Position numbers and translations under genes: made by a program. The notes beneath the pieces were generated by a model. That model saw only the letters and a program-made list of their open reading frames with translations. It ran no database searches and was not told where the DNA came from. A stretch of 64,000 bases of DNA. It comes from CSP1-4 sp963777975. Its GTDB lineage: Bacteria > Chloroflexota > Limnocylindria > Limnocylindrales > CSP1-4. Shown here piece after piece: positions 14,488 to 25,578 of this stretch. Every line of letters starts with the position of its first letter. The first letter of the stretch is position 1. The stretch lies in the NCBI GenBank assembly GCA_963777975.1, contig CAVZSO010000003.1, forward strand, positions 1-64,000. Reading direction: 5' to 3'.

Positions 14488-17400
14488 CTAACCCACGTCC
14501 CGCCGAGGACGCCATCGGTCAGCCCGGATCAGGCGCGCGAGGGCGCTCCGGCGGTCGAGGCCGGAGCCGACGATGCCCAGGCGGAGGGCCATGGTGGCGG
14601 CTTCGACCCGACCGTCGACGTCCAGCTTGGCCAGGATGTTCGAGACGTGCACGCTGGCCGTCTTGGGGCTGATGAACAACGCCGCGCCGATCTCGCGGTT
14701 CGAATGCCCGGCGACCACCAGCTCGAGGACCTCGAGCTCTCGCTCCGTGAGCCCATAGGGCGAGCCCGCGACCTCGGTCGCCTCCGCCACGCGTCACCAG
14801 CGAGATCCTCGCCCGGCGAGCCAGCGCCTCGACCATCGACGCCAGTGGTCGAGCGCCCAGCCCGACCGCCATCGTGTGCGCGTCCCGGATGGCGCTCGTT
14901 GCCTGCTCGCGATCCGCTTGCCCGGCGAGCAGTGCGGCGCCCAGGCGATAGCGTCCGTAGGCCACCAGCGGGAGCCGATCCTCGGCCTCTGCTGCCAGCA
15001 CGAGCCGACGCCAGCTGGCCACGCTGCCACGCCCCGTCAAGCGCGACGCCTCTGCCTCGACCAGTGCGACCTTGGCGGTGGCAGGTCCGCTCCGCTCGCC
15101 CGGTCCGGCGCGTGGGCAGATCGGGCGGCGTCAGGAGGCCCGACCGCCGCAGACGTCGGATGCGCTGGTGGATCGCCTCACCGGCGGCCTGCGCCGCGAC
15201 CGCGCGCGGCGACCCGGCCGGCTCGGACTCGAGGATGTCAGCCGCGGCGCCCAGCCCGAGCGCGGCCAGGCTCCCGATCGAGGCGTCGATCGACGGCAGC
15301 CGCGGGTCGCCGAACGAGGCCTGCACGATGTCCAGGGCGCCGCTCGGGTCGCCTTGCCAGGTGGCTGCCTCGGCCTTCGCCACGTGCCACCAGCCGACGT
15401 ACGGCGAGATGGCGGCCGGGTCGGCCGCTGCCTCCAGGGCACGCAGCTCGCCCTCAGCCGCTTCGAACTGCCCGCGCGCCACGTCGAGCCGGGCGCGCAC
15501 GATGCGCAACCAGGCGAGGGCGCCGCTGACGTGCCTCGGGCCATGGCGGCGTCTGTCAGCGCAGCGGCCTCGGCCCAGCGGCCAAGACGGAGCAGCGCGT
15601 GCGCGGCATTGCCCTGGAGCAACGCGCCGAACGACCTGGCGATGCCCAGGCGCTCGGCAACCACGATGCCCTCCTGCGCGATCTCCAGGCTCTCGCGGAC
15701 ACGCCCCGCGATGTCCAGGACCGCCGCCAGGTGGTTGTAGGCGACCGCCAGGCCCGTCACGTGCGCCAGCTCGCGCGCGATCAACCACGCCTGGCGAACC
15801 AGCTCGATGCCCTGGTCGGCCTGTCCACGCACCACCGCGACCCATCCGAGCACGCCCAGCGCGACAGCCTCCTCGGCGCGGGCGCCGACCGTCCTGGCCG
15901 TGTCCAGGGCCTCGTTCGCCTGTGCCTCGGCCAAGGCCAGGCGGCCGGCGAAGAGGAGCAGTCCGGCGGCATGGGCGCGGACGTTGGCGAGCAGGATGGT
16001 CGGGGGCTCGGTCGGCATCAGCCGCACCGCCTCGAGCGCGTCCTTGAGTGCGGCTTCGTGATCGCCGGCGTCCCAGAGGTACCAACGCAGCGAGCTGTGG
16101 AAGAGCGCCGCCCGCTCGGGATCGAGCGCCGGATCGATCGCCACCAGCGCCTCCCGCGCCAGGGCGATGGCGCGCTGTGGCTCGCCCACCAGGGCCGCCA
16201 TGGCGGCTGCCCGGTCGATGATCCCCAGGCGGTCGATGGGCAGCCGGTCGTCGGCGTAGGGCGCCAGCTCCCAGAGTCGGAGCGCGCGCTCGTAGTGCCC
16301 GCGAGCATCGGCGAAGGCGTAGACCGCCTCCGCCGCGGCGGCCGCCTCGACCGACGCCTCGAGGGCGCGTCCGGCATCGCCGGCCGCGTCCCAGTGGAAG
16401 GCGACTTCGGCGGCCGACGATGGACGCTCTCCATCCTCGGTCAGGGCCGCGGCGAACGCGCCATGCAGTCGTCGCGCCTCGATCGGCAGCAGTCGCCCGG
16501 CCACGACCTCGCGCAGCAGTGGATGTCGGAACCCGTAGCCGTCGACGCCGGGGCCCTTGACGTGCACCAGGATGCCCTGGTCGATCGCCTCATGCAGCCC
16601 CTGGACGAGGTCGCGCTCGGGAAGCTCGACGACCTTCGCCAGGAGGTCGTCATCGACCACGCGGCCCGCCGCCGAGGCGACGCGGACGACCTCCTGGGCC
16701 GCGTCGCCGAGCCCGGCGACCCGAGCCAGGAGGAGGTCCCGCAGGCCCGCAGGCAGCGGCTCATCAGGCGTGGCCGGGTCCGCCTTCGCTCGCGCCAGCT
16801 CCTCGACGAGGAATGGGTTGCCGCCGCTGCGTGCGACGACCGCGGCCACGTCGTCGGGGTCCGGCGGCCGGCCGTCGATCGCCTCCAGCATCGCGCTGAC
16901 CTCGCGACGGTCGAAGGGGCCGAGCTCGAGCCGCTCGACGCGCGGGCTGCGATCGAGCTCCGCCAGCATCCGAGCCACGAATCCAGGTCCGGCCGGGCCA
17001 TCGACGCGCAGGGTGAGGATCAACAGCACCGGCGCGGCGTTGACGCCGTGGACGAAGAACCGCAGCAGGTCGATGGTGCCGGTGTCAGCCCACTGGATGT
17101 CCTCGATGACGACGAGCAGCGGCTGCGCACCGGCGAGTCGGCCGGCGACGATGAGCAGCGACTCGAAGAGGCGGGCACGGTCGAGGTCACCACCCTCCCC
17201 GCCGGCGGTGCCATCGCCGTCGGATGCGCTCGGGGCCGCCTCGATGGCCAGCTCGGGCAGCAGTCGGCCGATCAGCTCACGCGCCGGCCAGACGAGCGGC
17301 CGGACCCGATCGGCGGGGACCTGCGCGACGAGCGATCGGAGGGCCTCGACGAACGGCAGGTAGGCGACCTGGCCGCCTTGCAGCTCGAGACACGAGCCGC

Positions 17401-17591
17401 CGATGCGCAGCCAGCCCTCGATCGCCGCCTGGCCGGCCAGCTCGTCGACGAGGCTCGACTTGCCGATGCCGGCTTCGCCCGAGACGATGACGACCCGTGG
17501 CTCGCCCGAGCCGTGCGACGTCGAGGGCCGCCCGAAGTCGCGCGACCTCGGATGAGCGCCCGATGAAGTGCCGCTTGGTGCTCCCCGCCAC
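14488..17591 (-). pseudogene. LAL-type LuxR regulator with AAA ATPase domain (about four frameshifts)
   Basis: A large ATP-binding transcriptional activator of about 1030 residues. Starting at the GTG 17589-17591: MAGSTKRHFIGRSSEVARLR, Walker A GEAGIGKSSL, Walker B LLVVIEDIQWAD, then a long helical TPR-like region, and a C-terminal LuxR helix-turn-helix (GLTERELEVLELVVAGHSNR, then EIGAALFISPKTASVHVSNI). Indels near 17515, 15545, 15110 and 14800 split it among frames. The family couples ATP and ligand sensing to activation of its targets. It lies just downstream of an ECF sigma gene in the same direction. Confidence 0.8.
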
Positions 17592-17597
17592 GAGGCC

Positions 17598-17603
17598 ATT
17601 ATC
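17598..17603 (-). promoter_or_regulatory. -10 box of a leaderless promoter (LAL regulator)
   Basis: On the minus strand GATAAT, six bases (GGCCTC), then the GTG at 17589-17591. Confidence 0.5.
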
Positions 17604-17619
17604 AGCCTCGGATGGGGCC

Positions 17620-18111
17620 TTAGACGGGGCTTCCGGAGGGCTCCATGGCCAGGCGCAGCTTGTGGCGTGCGCGGCAGAGCAGCGTGCGCGTCGCCCCGTT
17701 CGAGCGACCGAGGCGCTCGCCGATCTCGGCTCCGCTCAGCCCCGAGGCCGCCATCAGCAGCGCCCGGCGATCCGTCGCGTGGAGCTGCCCGAGCGCCTCG
17801 AAGGTCGCTCGCGCATCCTCGTGGCGCAGCGCCATGACCTCGGCCGAGTCGCCGATCTCGTAGGAGACGAGCGCCGAGTGCTTGCGCTCGACGACCTGGT
17901 TGTGTCGACCGCGACTGATGGCCAGGTTGCTGGCCACGCGCCGCAGCCAGGCACGAGGGTTGTCCGGCGTCCGCCCCGCCCGGGCCTCCATGAGCAGCTT
18001 CGTGAAGGCTTCCTGGCAGATCTCCTCGGCGACCTCCTGGTCATGGGTGATGGTCCGGACGAACCCTTCCAGGGACGCACGATCCGCTTCGTAGATCGAC
18101 GCTACGTACAT
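17620..18111 (-). CDS. ECF-type RNA polymerase sigma factor
   Basis: About 163 residues from the ATG at 18109-18111 (an upstream in-frame ATG at 18222 would add 37). Region 2 shows EVAEEICQEAFTKLLMEA and NPRAWLRRVASNLAISRGR. Region 4 shows FEALGQLHATDRRALLMAAS and GLSGAEIGERLGRSNGATRT then LLCRARHKLR, a standard helix-turn-helix. It would redirect RNA polymerase to a small regulon. No adjacent anti-sigma gene is seen. The LAL regulator begins 28 bases downstream. Confidence 0.88.
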   Translation of the reverse strand: MYVASIYEADRASLEGFVRTITHDQEVAEEICQEAFTKLLMEARAGRTPDNPRAWLRRVASNLAISRGRHNQVVERKHSALVSYEIGDSAEVMALRHEDARATFEALGQLHATDRRALLMAASGLSGAEIGERLGRSNGATRTLLCRARHKLRLAMEPSGSPV

Positions 18112-18346
18112 GTCGGCCTGGCCCCCCCTTGCTTTGCTGGCCTCGACTGGCGTGCACGGTACACCGTGACCGACGAGCATGAAAGGTCGGTCGGTCCCGA
18201 ATCCAACGGCTGCATCAGCCACCTGTCGTCCTCCGAGCCGGCCAGCTTCATCGCTGGCTCGACTCGGACGGTCGACCTAAGGTGGGGGGCGGCACATCGG
18301 GCAGCCGCCCTATCTTGGGCGGTCAGTCGGGCTGGTTCCGCGGCGG

Positions 18347-19885
18347 TCAGTCGGGCTGGTTGTCGATCTGCGCGCGCTGCAGATGGCCCGAGTAGTCCAC
18401 GTAGATGGACTTCCACTCGGTGAACGTGTCGAGGGCCGCATGACCGGCCTCGCGATGGCCGTTGCCGGTCCCCTTCCAGCCCCCGAAGGGCAGATGCGTC
18501 TCGGCGCCCGTGGTGCCGGCGTTGACGTAGACGATGCCCGTCTCCAGGTCGCGCATGGCCCGGAAGGCGGCGTTCACGTCGCGGGTGAAGATGCTCGCCG
18601 AGAGGCCGAAGCGCGTCTGGTTGGCGGCCATCAGCGCGGCGTCCATGTCCGGCACGCGGATGACCGACAGGACCGGCCCGAAGATCTCCTCCTGGGCCAT
18701 GCGGTCCATAGGCGCGATGCCGTCGTAGATGGTCGGGGCGTAGAAGTGGCCGTGCTCGCAGCCTGGTCGGTCGGTGGCGAGTGCGCCGCCGATGAGCAGC
18801 CGGCCCTCTCGGGCACCGACCTCCGCATAGCGACCGACCTTGGCCAGTGCGCCTTCGTTGATGAGCGGGCCGACATCGGTCGTCGCTTCGAGGCCCGAGC
18901 CGAGGCGCAAGGTGCCGGCCCGATCGACCAGGCGCGTGGTCAGGTCGTCGGCGACCGACTCGTGGACGATGACCCGGCTGCAGGCCGTGCAGCGCTGACC
19001 GGTGGTGCCGAAGGCTGACCAGATGATGCCCTCGACGGCCAGGTCGAGGTCGGCGTCGGCCAGCACGATGACGCCGTTCTTGCCACCCAGCTCGAGGCTC
19101 AGCCGCTTCAGACGCCGCGCCGCGATGCCGGCGATGCGGGTGCCGGTCTCGCCGTTGCCGGTGAAGCTGATGACCGAGACGTCCGGACTCTCGACGATCG
19201 GCAGCCCGACCTCTTCGCCTGTTCCGGTGACCAGGTTGACGGTGCCGGGCGGGAAACCCGCCTCATGCATCAACTCCACGAGGAGGACGACGCAGTGCGG
19301 GGTATCGGAGGCGGGCTTGATGACCACCGTGTTGCCGGTCACAAGGGCCGGCATCATCTTCCAGCAGGGGATGGCCATGGGGAAGTTCCAGGGCGTGATG
19401 ATGCCGGCCACGCCGATCGGCTGGCGGATGCTCATCGCCCACTTGTCGGGCAGCTCCGAGGGCACCGTGTCGCCGAACATCCGGCGGCCTTCGCCTGCCA
19501 TGAGGAAGGCGATGTCGATGCCTTCCTGGACGTCGCCACGCGCTTCGGGCAGGACCTTGCCCATCTCGCGGGTCATGGCCCGGGCCAGTCGCTCCTTGTT
19601 GTCAGCCATCAGCGCACCGAAGCGGTAGAGGATCTCGCCACGCTTCGGCGCCGGCATCGCCCGCCAGGCCGGGAAGGCGGTCTCGGCCGCGCGGATGGCC
19701 ATCGCCGCGTCGCGCGCGTCGGAGGCCGCGAAGGTGCCGATGAGGTCGCGCGTGTCGGCCGGGTTGCGGCTCTCGAACGTGCCGCCGGACTGGCTCGGGC
19801 GCCACTCCCCGCCGATGAAGTTGCCGAAGGTAGGCGTGGTGATCGCCGATACGGCGCCGGCGGCTCGGTCGAGGATGTCGCTCAT
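18347..19885 (-). CDS. Aldehyde dehydrogenase family protein
   Basis: 512 residues, the usual family length. The N-terminal FGNFIGGEWRPSQSGGTFES, NAD-site GVAGIITPWNFPMAIPCWKM, FTGNGETG, the general base in LELGGKN and the nucleophilic cysteine in TTGQRCTACSR are all present, with EEIFGPVL and FGGWKGTGNGHREAG at the C-terminus. It oxidises an aldehyde to the acid with NAD(P)+. The C-terminal motif resembles semialdehyde dehydrogenases, but the substrate cannot be fixed. The start at 19883-19885 is seven bases from a TAGAAT -10 box. Confidence 0.9.
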   Translation of the reverse strand: MSDILDRAAGAVSAITTPTFGNFIGGEWRPSQSGGTFESRNPADTRDLIGTFAASDARDAAMAIRAAETAFPAWRAMPAPKRGEILYRFGALMADNKERLARAMTREMGKVLPEARGDVQEGIDIAFLMAGEGRRMFGDTVPSELPDKWAMSIRQPIGVAGIITPWNFPMAIPCWKMMPALVTGNTVVIKPASDTPHCVVLLVELMHEAGFPPGTVNLVTGTGEEVGLPIVESPDVSVISFTGNGETGTRIAGIAARRLKRLSLELGGKNGVIVLADADLDLAVEGIIWSAFGTTGQRCTACSRVIVHESVADDLTTRLVDRAGTLRLGSGLEATTDVGPLINEGALAKVGRYAEVGAREGRLLIGGALATDRPGCEHGHFYAPTIYDGIAPMDRMAQEEIFGPVLSVIRVPDMDAALMAANQTRFGLSASIFTRDVNAAFRAMRDLETGIVYVNAGTTGAETHLPFGGWKGTGNGHREAGHAALDTFTEWKSIYVDYSGHLQRAQIDNQPD

Positions 19886-19892
19886 GCCCGGC

Positions 19893-19898
19893 ATTCTA
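19893..19898 (-). promoter_or_regulatory. -10 box of a leaderless promoter (aldehyde dehydrogenase)
   Basis: On the minus strand TAGAAT, seven bases, then the ATG at 19883-19885. Confidence 0.45.
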
Positions 19899-20105
19899 TG
19901 CGCGTCCGGCGCACGCAGCCGGAGGTCGGCCGCGCCCTGCGATCGATCTGACGAGCCCATGCCCCGGAGCGACAATGGCGACATGACCGAGGAGCGAGAC
20001 TGCCGGCTCATGACCGCGGTGCGAGCGGGCGACCGATGACCGACGCGCAGCCCAAGGCCGACACGCCGCGGTCGCGACAGCGCCATCGCCCGTCGGCTGC
20101 CTGGG

Positions 20106-21812
20106 TTGGCCACGGCTCGCTCATACGAGCGCGCATGGCTGGTCGGCGATCTGGTGGCCGGCCTCGTGCTGACGGCCGTGCTCGTGCCCGTCGGCATGGG
20201 CTATGCAGAGGCGTCCGGTCTGCCTGCCATCTACGGTCTCTACGCGACCATGATCCCGCTGGTCGCGTATGCCATCTTCGGCCCCAGCCGCATCCTCGTC
20301 CTCGGTCCCGACTCATCGCTGGCCGCACTCATCGCGGCCACCATCCTGCCCCTCGCAGGCGGTGATACCGCCACCGCCGTCGCTCTGGCGGGCGGGCTGG
20401 CGGTGGTCGCCGGCCTCATGAGCCTGGGCGCGGGCCTGGCCAAGCTCGGCTTCATCACGGACCTGCTGTCGACGCCCATCCGGTACGGCTATCTGAACGG
20501 CATCGCGCTGACGGTCCTCGTCGGGCAGCTGCCCAAGCTGTTCGGCTTCTCGACAGACGCCGACGGCCTGGTCGACGAGGTGCGGGCCTTCGTGCAGGGC
20601 GTGGCTGACGGCCTGACCAACCCCGTGGACCTGGCCATCGGGACGATCAGCATCGTCGTCATCCTGGGCTTCAAACGGTTCCTGCCGAAGGTACCCGGGG
20701 TCCTCATCGCGGTCGTGGCGACGACGGTCTTCGTGGCCGTCACCGGCGCGGTGTCGACGTGGAGCGTGGCGACGGTCGGTCCCCTGCCGCAGGGGCTGCC
20801 GCATCCAGCCCTGCCGGCGCTGCCGCTCGGCGACCTGGTGGTGATGATCACCGGTGGTGCCGCCATCGCGCTGGTCTCGATGGCCGACACGAGCGTCCTG
20901 TCGCGGATCCTGGCGGGACGCGCGGGCACGCGCCCTGATCCAAATCAGGAGCTGGTGGCGCTCGGCGCCGCCAACATCGCGACGGGATTCGTGCAGGGCT
21001 TTCCGATCAGCAGCAGCGGCTCGCGGACGCCCGTCGCCGAGCAGGCCGGGGCGCGGACCCAGCTGACCGGCATCGTTGGGGCAGCCGCCATCGCGGTCAT
21101 GCTCGTCTTCGTCCCGGGCATCACCACGAACCTGCCGACCGCCGCCCTGGCGGCAGTGGTCATCACCGCCTGCCTGTCGCTGGTCGAGGTCCGCGGCCTC
21201 GTTCGGCTGTGGCGGATCCGGCCATCGGAGTTCCTGATCTCGATGATCTGCTTCCTGGGCGTGGCGGTCATCGGGGTCGTGCCCGGCATCTTCTTCTCGG
21301 TCGGGGTGGCCATCCTGGCTTTCCTCTGGCGGGCGTGGCGGCCGTACAGCGCGGTGCTCGGTCGCGTCGAGGGGATGAAGGGCTACCACGACACCGACCG
21401 GCATCCCGAAGCCCAACAGGTCCCGGGCCTCATCCTCTTCCGCTGGGACGCGCCGCTCTTCTTCGCCAATGCCGAGATGTTCAGGACGGCCGTCGAGGCG
21501 GCGATGGCCGAGTCGACGACGCCGGTCCGCTGGTTGGTGGTCGCTGCGGAGCCGGTGACCGACATCGACACGACGGCGGCCGACGTCGTCGACGCGCTCC
21601 AGGCCGAGCTCGAACGAGCCGGCGTCGAGTTCGCCTTCGCCGAGCTGAAAGGCCCGGTCAAGGACAGCCTGCGCCGTTACGGCCTCTTCGACCGCATCGA
21701 CGAGCGGCGCTTCTACCCGACCGTGGGAGCCGCTGTCGACGCCTACCTCGAGGAGACTGGCGTCGAATTCGACGACTGGGAGGAACGCGCCTCAGTCGAT
21801 GATCGTCGCTGA
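20106..21812 (+). CDS. SulP family inorganic anion transporter with STAS domain
   Basis: 568 residues from a TTG. The membrane domain carries LVAGLVLTAVLVPVGMGYAE, GLPAIYGLYATMIPLVAYAI, the SulP signature FGPSRILVLGPDSSLAALIA, and SSSGSRTPVAEQAGARTQLT. A cytoplasmic STAS domain follows (PGLILFRWDAPLFFANAEMF and VTDIDTTAADVVDALQAELE). It likely imports sulfate, bicarbonate or a related anion. The normal start may be upstream: an ATG at 20036 lies in a different frame, so the N-terminus may hide one indel. Its 3' end overlaps the convergent MFS gene by 21 bases. Confidence 0.92.
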   Translation: MATARSYERAWLVGDLVAGLVLTAVLVPVGMGYAEASGLPAIYGLYATMIPLVAYAIFGPSRILVLGPDSSLAALIAATILPLAGGDTATAVALAGGLAVVAGLMSLGAGLAKLGFITDLLSTPIRYGYLNGIALTVLVGQLPKLFGFSTDADGLVDEVRAFVQGVADGLTNPVDLAIGTISIVVILGFKRFLPKVPGVLIAVVATTVFVAVTGAVSTWSVATVGPLPQGLPHPALPALPLGDLVVMITGGAAIALVSMADTSVLSRILAGRAGTRPDPNQELVALGAANIATGFVQGFPISSSGSRTPVAEQAGARTQLTGIVGAAAIAVMLVFVPGITTNLPTAALAAVVITACLSLVEVRGLVRLWRIRPSEFLISMICFLGVAVIGVVPGIFFSVGVAILAFLWRAWRPYSAVLGRVEGMKGYHDTDRHPEAQQVPGLILFRWDAPLFFANAEMFRTAVEAAMAESTTPVRWLVVAAEPVTDIDTTAADVVDALQAELERAGVEFAFAELKGPVKDSLRRYGLFDRIDERRFYPTVGAAVDAYLEETGVEFDDWEERASVDDRR

Positions 21813-23091
21813 GGCCGGTCCGTCCAGGAAGTGCTCGCGTTGTCGCAGCGCTGAGAGCGGAACCAGCGCGACGCCCAGCAGCACGAAGCGTGGCGACGAA
21901 CAGCCCGTCGATACCACGCGCACTGGCGGCGAAACCACCGATCAACGAGCCGGTGATCTGGCCGATGGCCAGGAAGACGCTGTAGAGCCCCATGATCGCG
22001 CCGCGATCGGCAGGGAAGGCCTCGGAGATGTCCGCCAGCAGGCCGAGCGCGGCGGGCGTCGCTCCGGCCAGCACGAAGAGCCCGGCCGCTGCGCCGACGA
22101 CGCACAGGACCGCCAACCAGACGGCCACGCCGGCCAGGTGGTTGAGCGCCAGACCCGCGGCGACCATGCCGGCGCCGCCGAGGATGCCGTAGAGGATGAT
22201 CGTCGTCCGGCGCATCGACTTGAAGCGATTGCCCCAGTAGATCAGGCCGGCGCCGAAGATGATGGCGATGACGATCGCGGCGACGGTGAATTCGAGCGTG
22301 TCGAAGCCACGGTGCAGGAACTGGTCGGGAAACCTCGGATCGGTCCGCGCGAACTGGAAGATCGACTGGCTGAACCACAGCCCGATGGCGGCGTTGACCG
22401 CGATCCAGGTCGGAGCCAGGAGCATGACGTGGCTGCTGCGGACCAGGTCGCCGTAGCGTCGCCAGCCGGGGTGAGGCTCGGCCAGCAACTCCGGTTCGCC
22501 GCGCGGATCGGCGACCCCGTAACGGTAGATCAGGAACGACAAGCCGTAGATGCCGGCATTGACGAGGAACGCCACCACGCCGAGGGCGTCCCACATCGGT
22601 CGAGCGACGATGATGCCGACGCCCAGGCCTGCCAGGGTCGCGGCCTCGAAGCGAGCCGACGACTTGCCTCGGAGGTCTTCGTCGCCGGCAGTGACGAGCG
22701 CGATGTAGCCGAGGATCGAGGGCACCGATGAGGCGGTCGAGGCGCCCTCGAGCGCGCGAGTGGCGGCGACCACGAGCAGGAAGACCAGGCTGGCCCCGAC
22801 GAGGTTCGTGGCGTAGGCCGTGAGCACGACGGCGACGGCGCCGAAGATCGGGCCGTACTGCATCACCCGGTGATGGCCGATGCGATCGGAGAGCAACCCG
22901 AAGAGGGGCGACAGGACCATCTCGGCGAGATAGAAGGTCGCCGCCAGGACGCCGATGGTGATGGGCCCGACTCCGGCCACCGAGCGATCCGCCAGGCTGG
23001 CCAGGTAGACGCCCAGCAGCGCACCCGTCAGGCCGGTGCTGAAACGGAGCGTGAAGGTGCCGAGCAGCACTGCCCACAGGGAGCGATCCAC
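21792..23091 (-). CDS. Major facilitator superfamily transporter (one frameshift near the C-terminus)
   Basis: About 433 residues and 12 predicted helices from a GTG at 23089-23091. TLRFSTGLTGALLGVYLASL opens helix 1, and the MFS loop 2-3 motif appears as SPLFGLLSDRIGHHRV. FPADRGAIMGLYSVFLAIGQ and ITGSLIGGF are typical of helix 11. An indel near 21885 shifts the last 30 residues; in the corrected frame they read LVLLGVALVPLSALRQREHF and end in IID. Substrate unknown. Its promoter is back to back with that of the glycosyltransferase. Confidence 0.82.
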
Positions 23092-23097
23092 CGATGC

Positions 23098-23103
23098 AGG
23101 GTA
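23098..23103 (-). promoter_or_regulatory. -10 box of a leaderless promoter (MFS gene)
   Basis: On the minus strand TACCCT, six bases (GCATCG), then the GTG at 23089-23091. It lies 17 bases from the divergent -10 box at 23121. Confidence 0.5.
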
Positions 23104-23120
23104 CCGGGTCGACCGGCGGC

Positions 23121-23126
23121 TATGCT
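23121..23126 (+). promoter_or_regulatory. -10 box of a leaderless promoter (glycosyltransferase)
   Basis: TATGCT, six bases (CCCCGG), then the ATG at 23133. Confidence 0.55.
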
Positions 23127-23132
23127 CCCCGG

Positions 23133-24132
23133 ATGCCCGACGACCCGACTCGACCGCCCGACGAGGTCAAGGACCTCGCGCATGCCCGCTCGGAGGCTCG
23201 CGCGGCCCGCGACTTCGCGACGGCGGACCGCCTCCGGGCAGCGATCGAGGCCGCCGGCTGGAAGGTGGTCGATCGGGGCGTCGACTCGAGCCTCGAGCCC
23301 GCGCATCCGCCAGATCGCACCGATGGTGCCCGCGTGCGCTATGGCTCCAGTGCCTCGGTGCCGTCACGGCTCGACGAGCCGCCCACGCGAGTCGCCAGCG
23401 TCATGCTGCTGGCCACGGACTGGCCCACCGACCTGGCTCGCGCGCTGGCCGGACTGCGGACGCACGTGCCGCCGGGGACCGAAGTCGTCATCGTGGCCGA
23501 CGACCCGTCGAGGGAACAGGTCGAAGCCCTCGACGCGATGGAGCCGCTCGACGGGCAGGAGCCGGTCAGTGGATCGAGCGGAGGCCCGGAGATCGTCTGG
23601 ACGAGTGCACGCCTGGGCACTGCTGCAGCCCTCGACTGCGGCATCCGCCGCGCGCGTGGCGAGGTCGTCGTCCTGTTCGACACGAGCCTCGAGCCGACCG
23701 GCGACTTCGTCAGCCCCATGGTCGCGGTGCTCGAGGATCGCGAGCGTGGCCGTCGCCGGCGGCTGGGGCATCGTCTCCGATGACCTGCGCACGTTTCGCG
23801 ATGCGCCGCCCGGTGAGGTGGATGCGATCGAGGGCTATTGCCTGGCATTCCGGCGAGCGGACTTCGTGGCTCGCGGCCCGCTCGACGAACGCTTCCGCTT
23901 CTACCGCAACCTGGACATCTGGTGGAGCCTGGTCCTGCGCGATGAAGGCGAGGCGGCTGTCCCTCGCCGGGCAGTGCGGACGCAGCCGCTGCCGCTCGAG
24001 CGCCACGAGCATCGCGGATACGCCAGCCTCCCGCCCGCCGAACGTGATCGGCTGAGCAAGCGCAACTTCTACCGCATCATCGACCGCTTCGGATCGCGAC
24101 GCGACCTGCTGGTCGCGAACCGGGTCGTCTAG
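23133..24132 (+). CDS. Glycosyltransferase family 2-like protein with CysS-like N-terminal helix pair (one frameshift)
   Basis: About 333 residues. The first 45 (ARAARDFATADRLRAAIEAA then GWKVVDRG) match the C-terminal helical unit of cysteinyl-tRNA synthetases, an unusual fusion. The rest follows the GT-A pattern: RVASVMLLATDWPTDLARAL, PPGTEVVIVADDPS, LGTAAALDCGIRRARGEVVV then LFDTSLEP (DxS in place of DxD). After an indel near 23745 come GGWGIVSDDL, EGYCLAFRRADF and FRFYRNLDIWWSLVLRDEGE. It would transfer sugar from a nucleotide donor. The stop overlaps that of the rhomboid gene on the other strand. Confidence 0.75.
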
Positions 24133-25434
24133 CTCAGGTCCTCGCCGAAGCGCGCATCCGGCCGCGCGTCGGGTCCGCGGCCGCCGCATCTGCCGGGCAC
24201 AGGCGTCGCCGACGCGGCCCCGGGCGAGGGCGATCGCCGTGCGGTGCCGACCAGGGTGCCGACGCCGATGACCGCCACCAGGGCGAAGATGGCGGCGACC
24301 TGGAGCAGGATGCTGCGCGAGCTGGTCGTCGGCGGCGCTTGGCCAGGACGGGTGAATGAGCTGGCCAGGGTCGGCACGCGCGGCGGGATGGTCAGCCCGA
24401 TCCACGCGCCCGCAAGCAGACCTCCGATGTGAGCGAAGTTGTCGATACCGACGCCGCCGCCGGCCAGGCCGAAGCCGATGACGAGGTTGATGACGATGAG
24501 CGCGCCGATCTGTGTCGCGATCGAGCGCGCCTGGCGATCCATGAGCGGATGGTGGATGCGCTGCGCGACGAAGAGGATGCCGAAGAGGCCGAAGATGGCC
24601 CCGCTGGCGCCGACGGCGTCGTTCGGCGTGATGACGTAGCTCAGCGTCGAGGCTGCCGCCGCGGTCAGCAGGTAGAAGAGGAGGAAGCGGACGGAGCCGT
24701 AGAGGCGCTCCACGATCGGCCCGACGAGGTAGAGCGCGTACATGTTGGAGAGCAGATGGATCGGGGACCCGCTGTCGTGCACGAGGACGACCGTCAGCGA
24801 GGCGATGGAGCTGGCCCTGCGCCACGAGGTCCTTCTGGAGCCCGAACAGCCCGAACCAGAGCGCCGCCGCCTGCTGATCGAGGAGCGCGCTGACGCCGAT
24901 GCCCACCGTGATGGCCAGGATGGTGTAGGTGACGTACGGGATGGGCGCCACACCGCTCCGCGAGCGACCGAAGGCGCGCGATGCCGCGCGCTGGTTGCCC
25001 TGCTCTTTCTGCAGCCAGCCGATGCGTGAGGCGATCTCTGCGCGTTCGGCCTGTGGCGCTCGTGAATCGGCCTGCTGATAGGCGCCCAGGGCACCCTTCA
25101 GGTCGTCGCGGCGAACCAGCTCGGCGGCCAGCCGCTTCCAGGCCAGCCAGGTGAGTGGCGTCTCGGGCGCCGCGACCGCCTGCCGCCAGGCATCGAGGGC
25201 CTGGTTCGCGTCGTCCAGCCGGTAGAAGCACTCGGCCAGGCCGAGCAGGCCGGCGACGTGGATCTCGGCGTCAGGATTGCCGACGCAACGGTAGTAGACG
25301 CCGAGCGCGGTCGAGTAGTCGCTCGCCTCCGCCAGCGCCTCGGCCTGTGCCAGCACGGCGAGCGCGGTCGGCCGATCGAGCGGGCCGGGTCGGTTGGGGT
25401 CGGCGCCGGAGCGCCCGGTGGTCGGGTCGGACAA
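24129..25434 (-). CDS. Rhomboid intramembrane serine protease with TPR-like N-terminus (one frameshift)
   Basis: About 435 residues from a TTG. The cytoplasmic N-terminal 150 residues are TPR-like helices (ALGVYYRCVGNPDAEIHVAG, LGLAECFYRLDDANQALDAW). The rhomboid domain starts PIPYVTYTILAITVGIGVSA. After an indel near 24805 it continues IHLLSNMYALYLVGPIVERL, the catalytic serine in AVGASGAIFGLFG and the catalytic histidine in NFAHIGGLLAGAWIGL. A final hydrophobic helix and short tail follow. It cleaves transmembrane substrates within the bilayer. All catalytic elements are present. Confidence 0.85.
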
Positions 25435-25578
25435 CGTGCGGGGATGCTAGCAGCCGACGGCCGAGGAGGATGCCGGACGGATGGGCCATCGGGGTGGTAC
25501 CAGGGAGCTGTGGCGCGCCCGGCCGCGACATCGGCGTCATGATGCCCAGACATCAAGCCACCGCTGGAGGGGAACGAC

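Noticed and set aside
15599..17566. Very long plus-strand open frame opposite the LAL regulator
   Set aside because: It is a shadow of a GC-rich gene on the other strand; the minus strand carries Walker motifs and an HTH.
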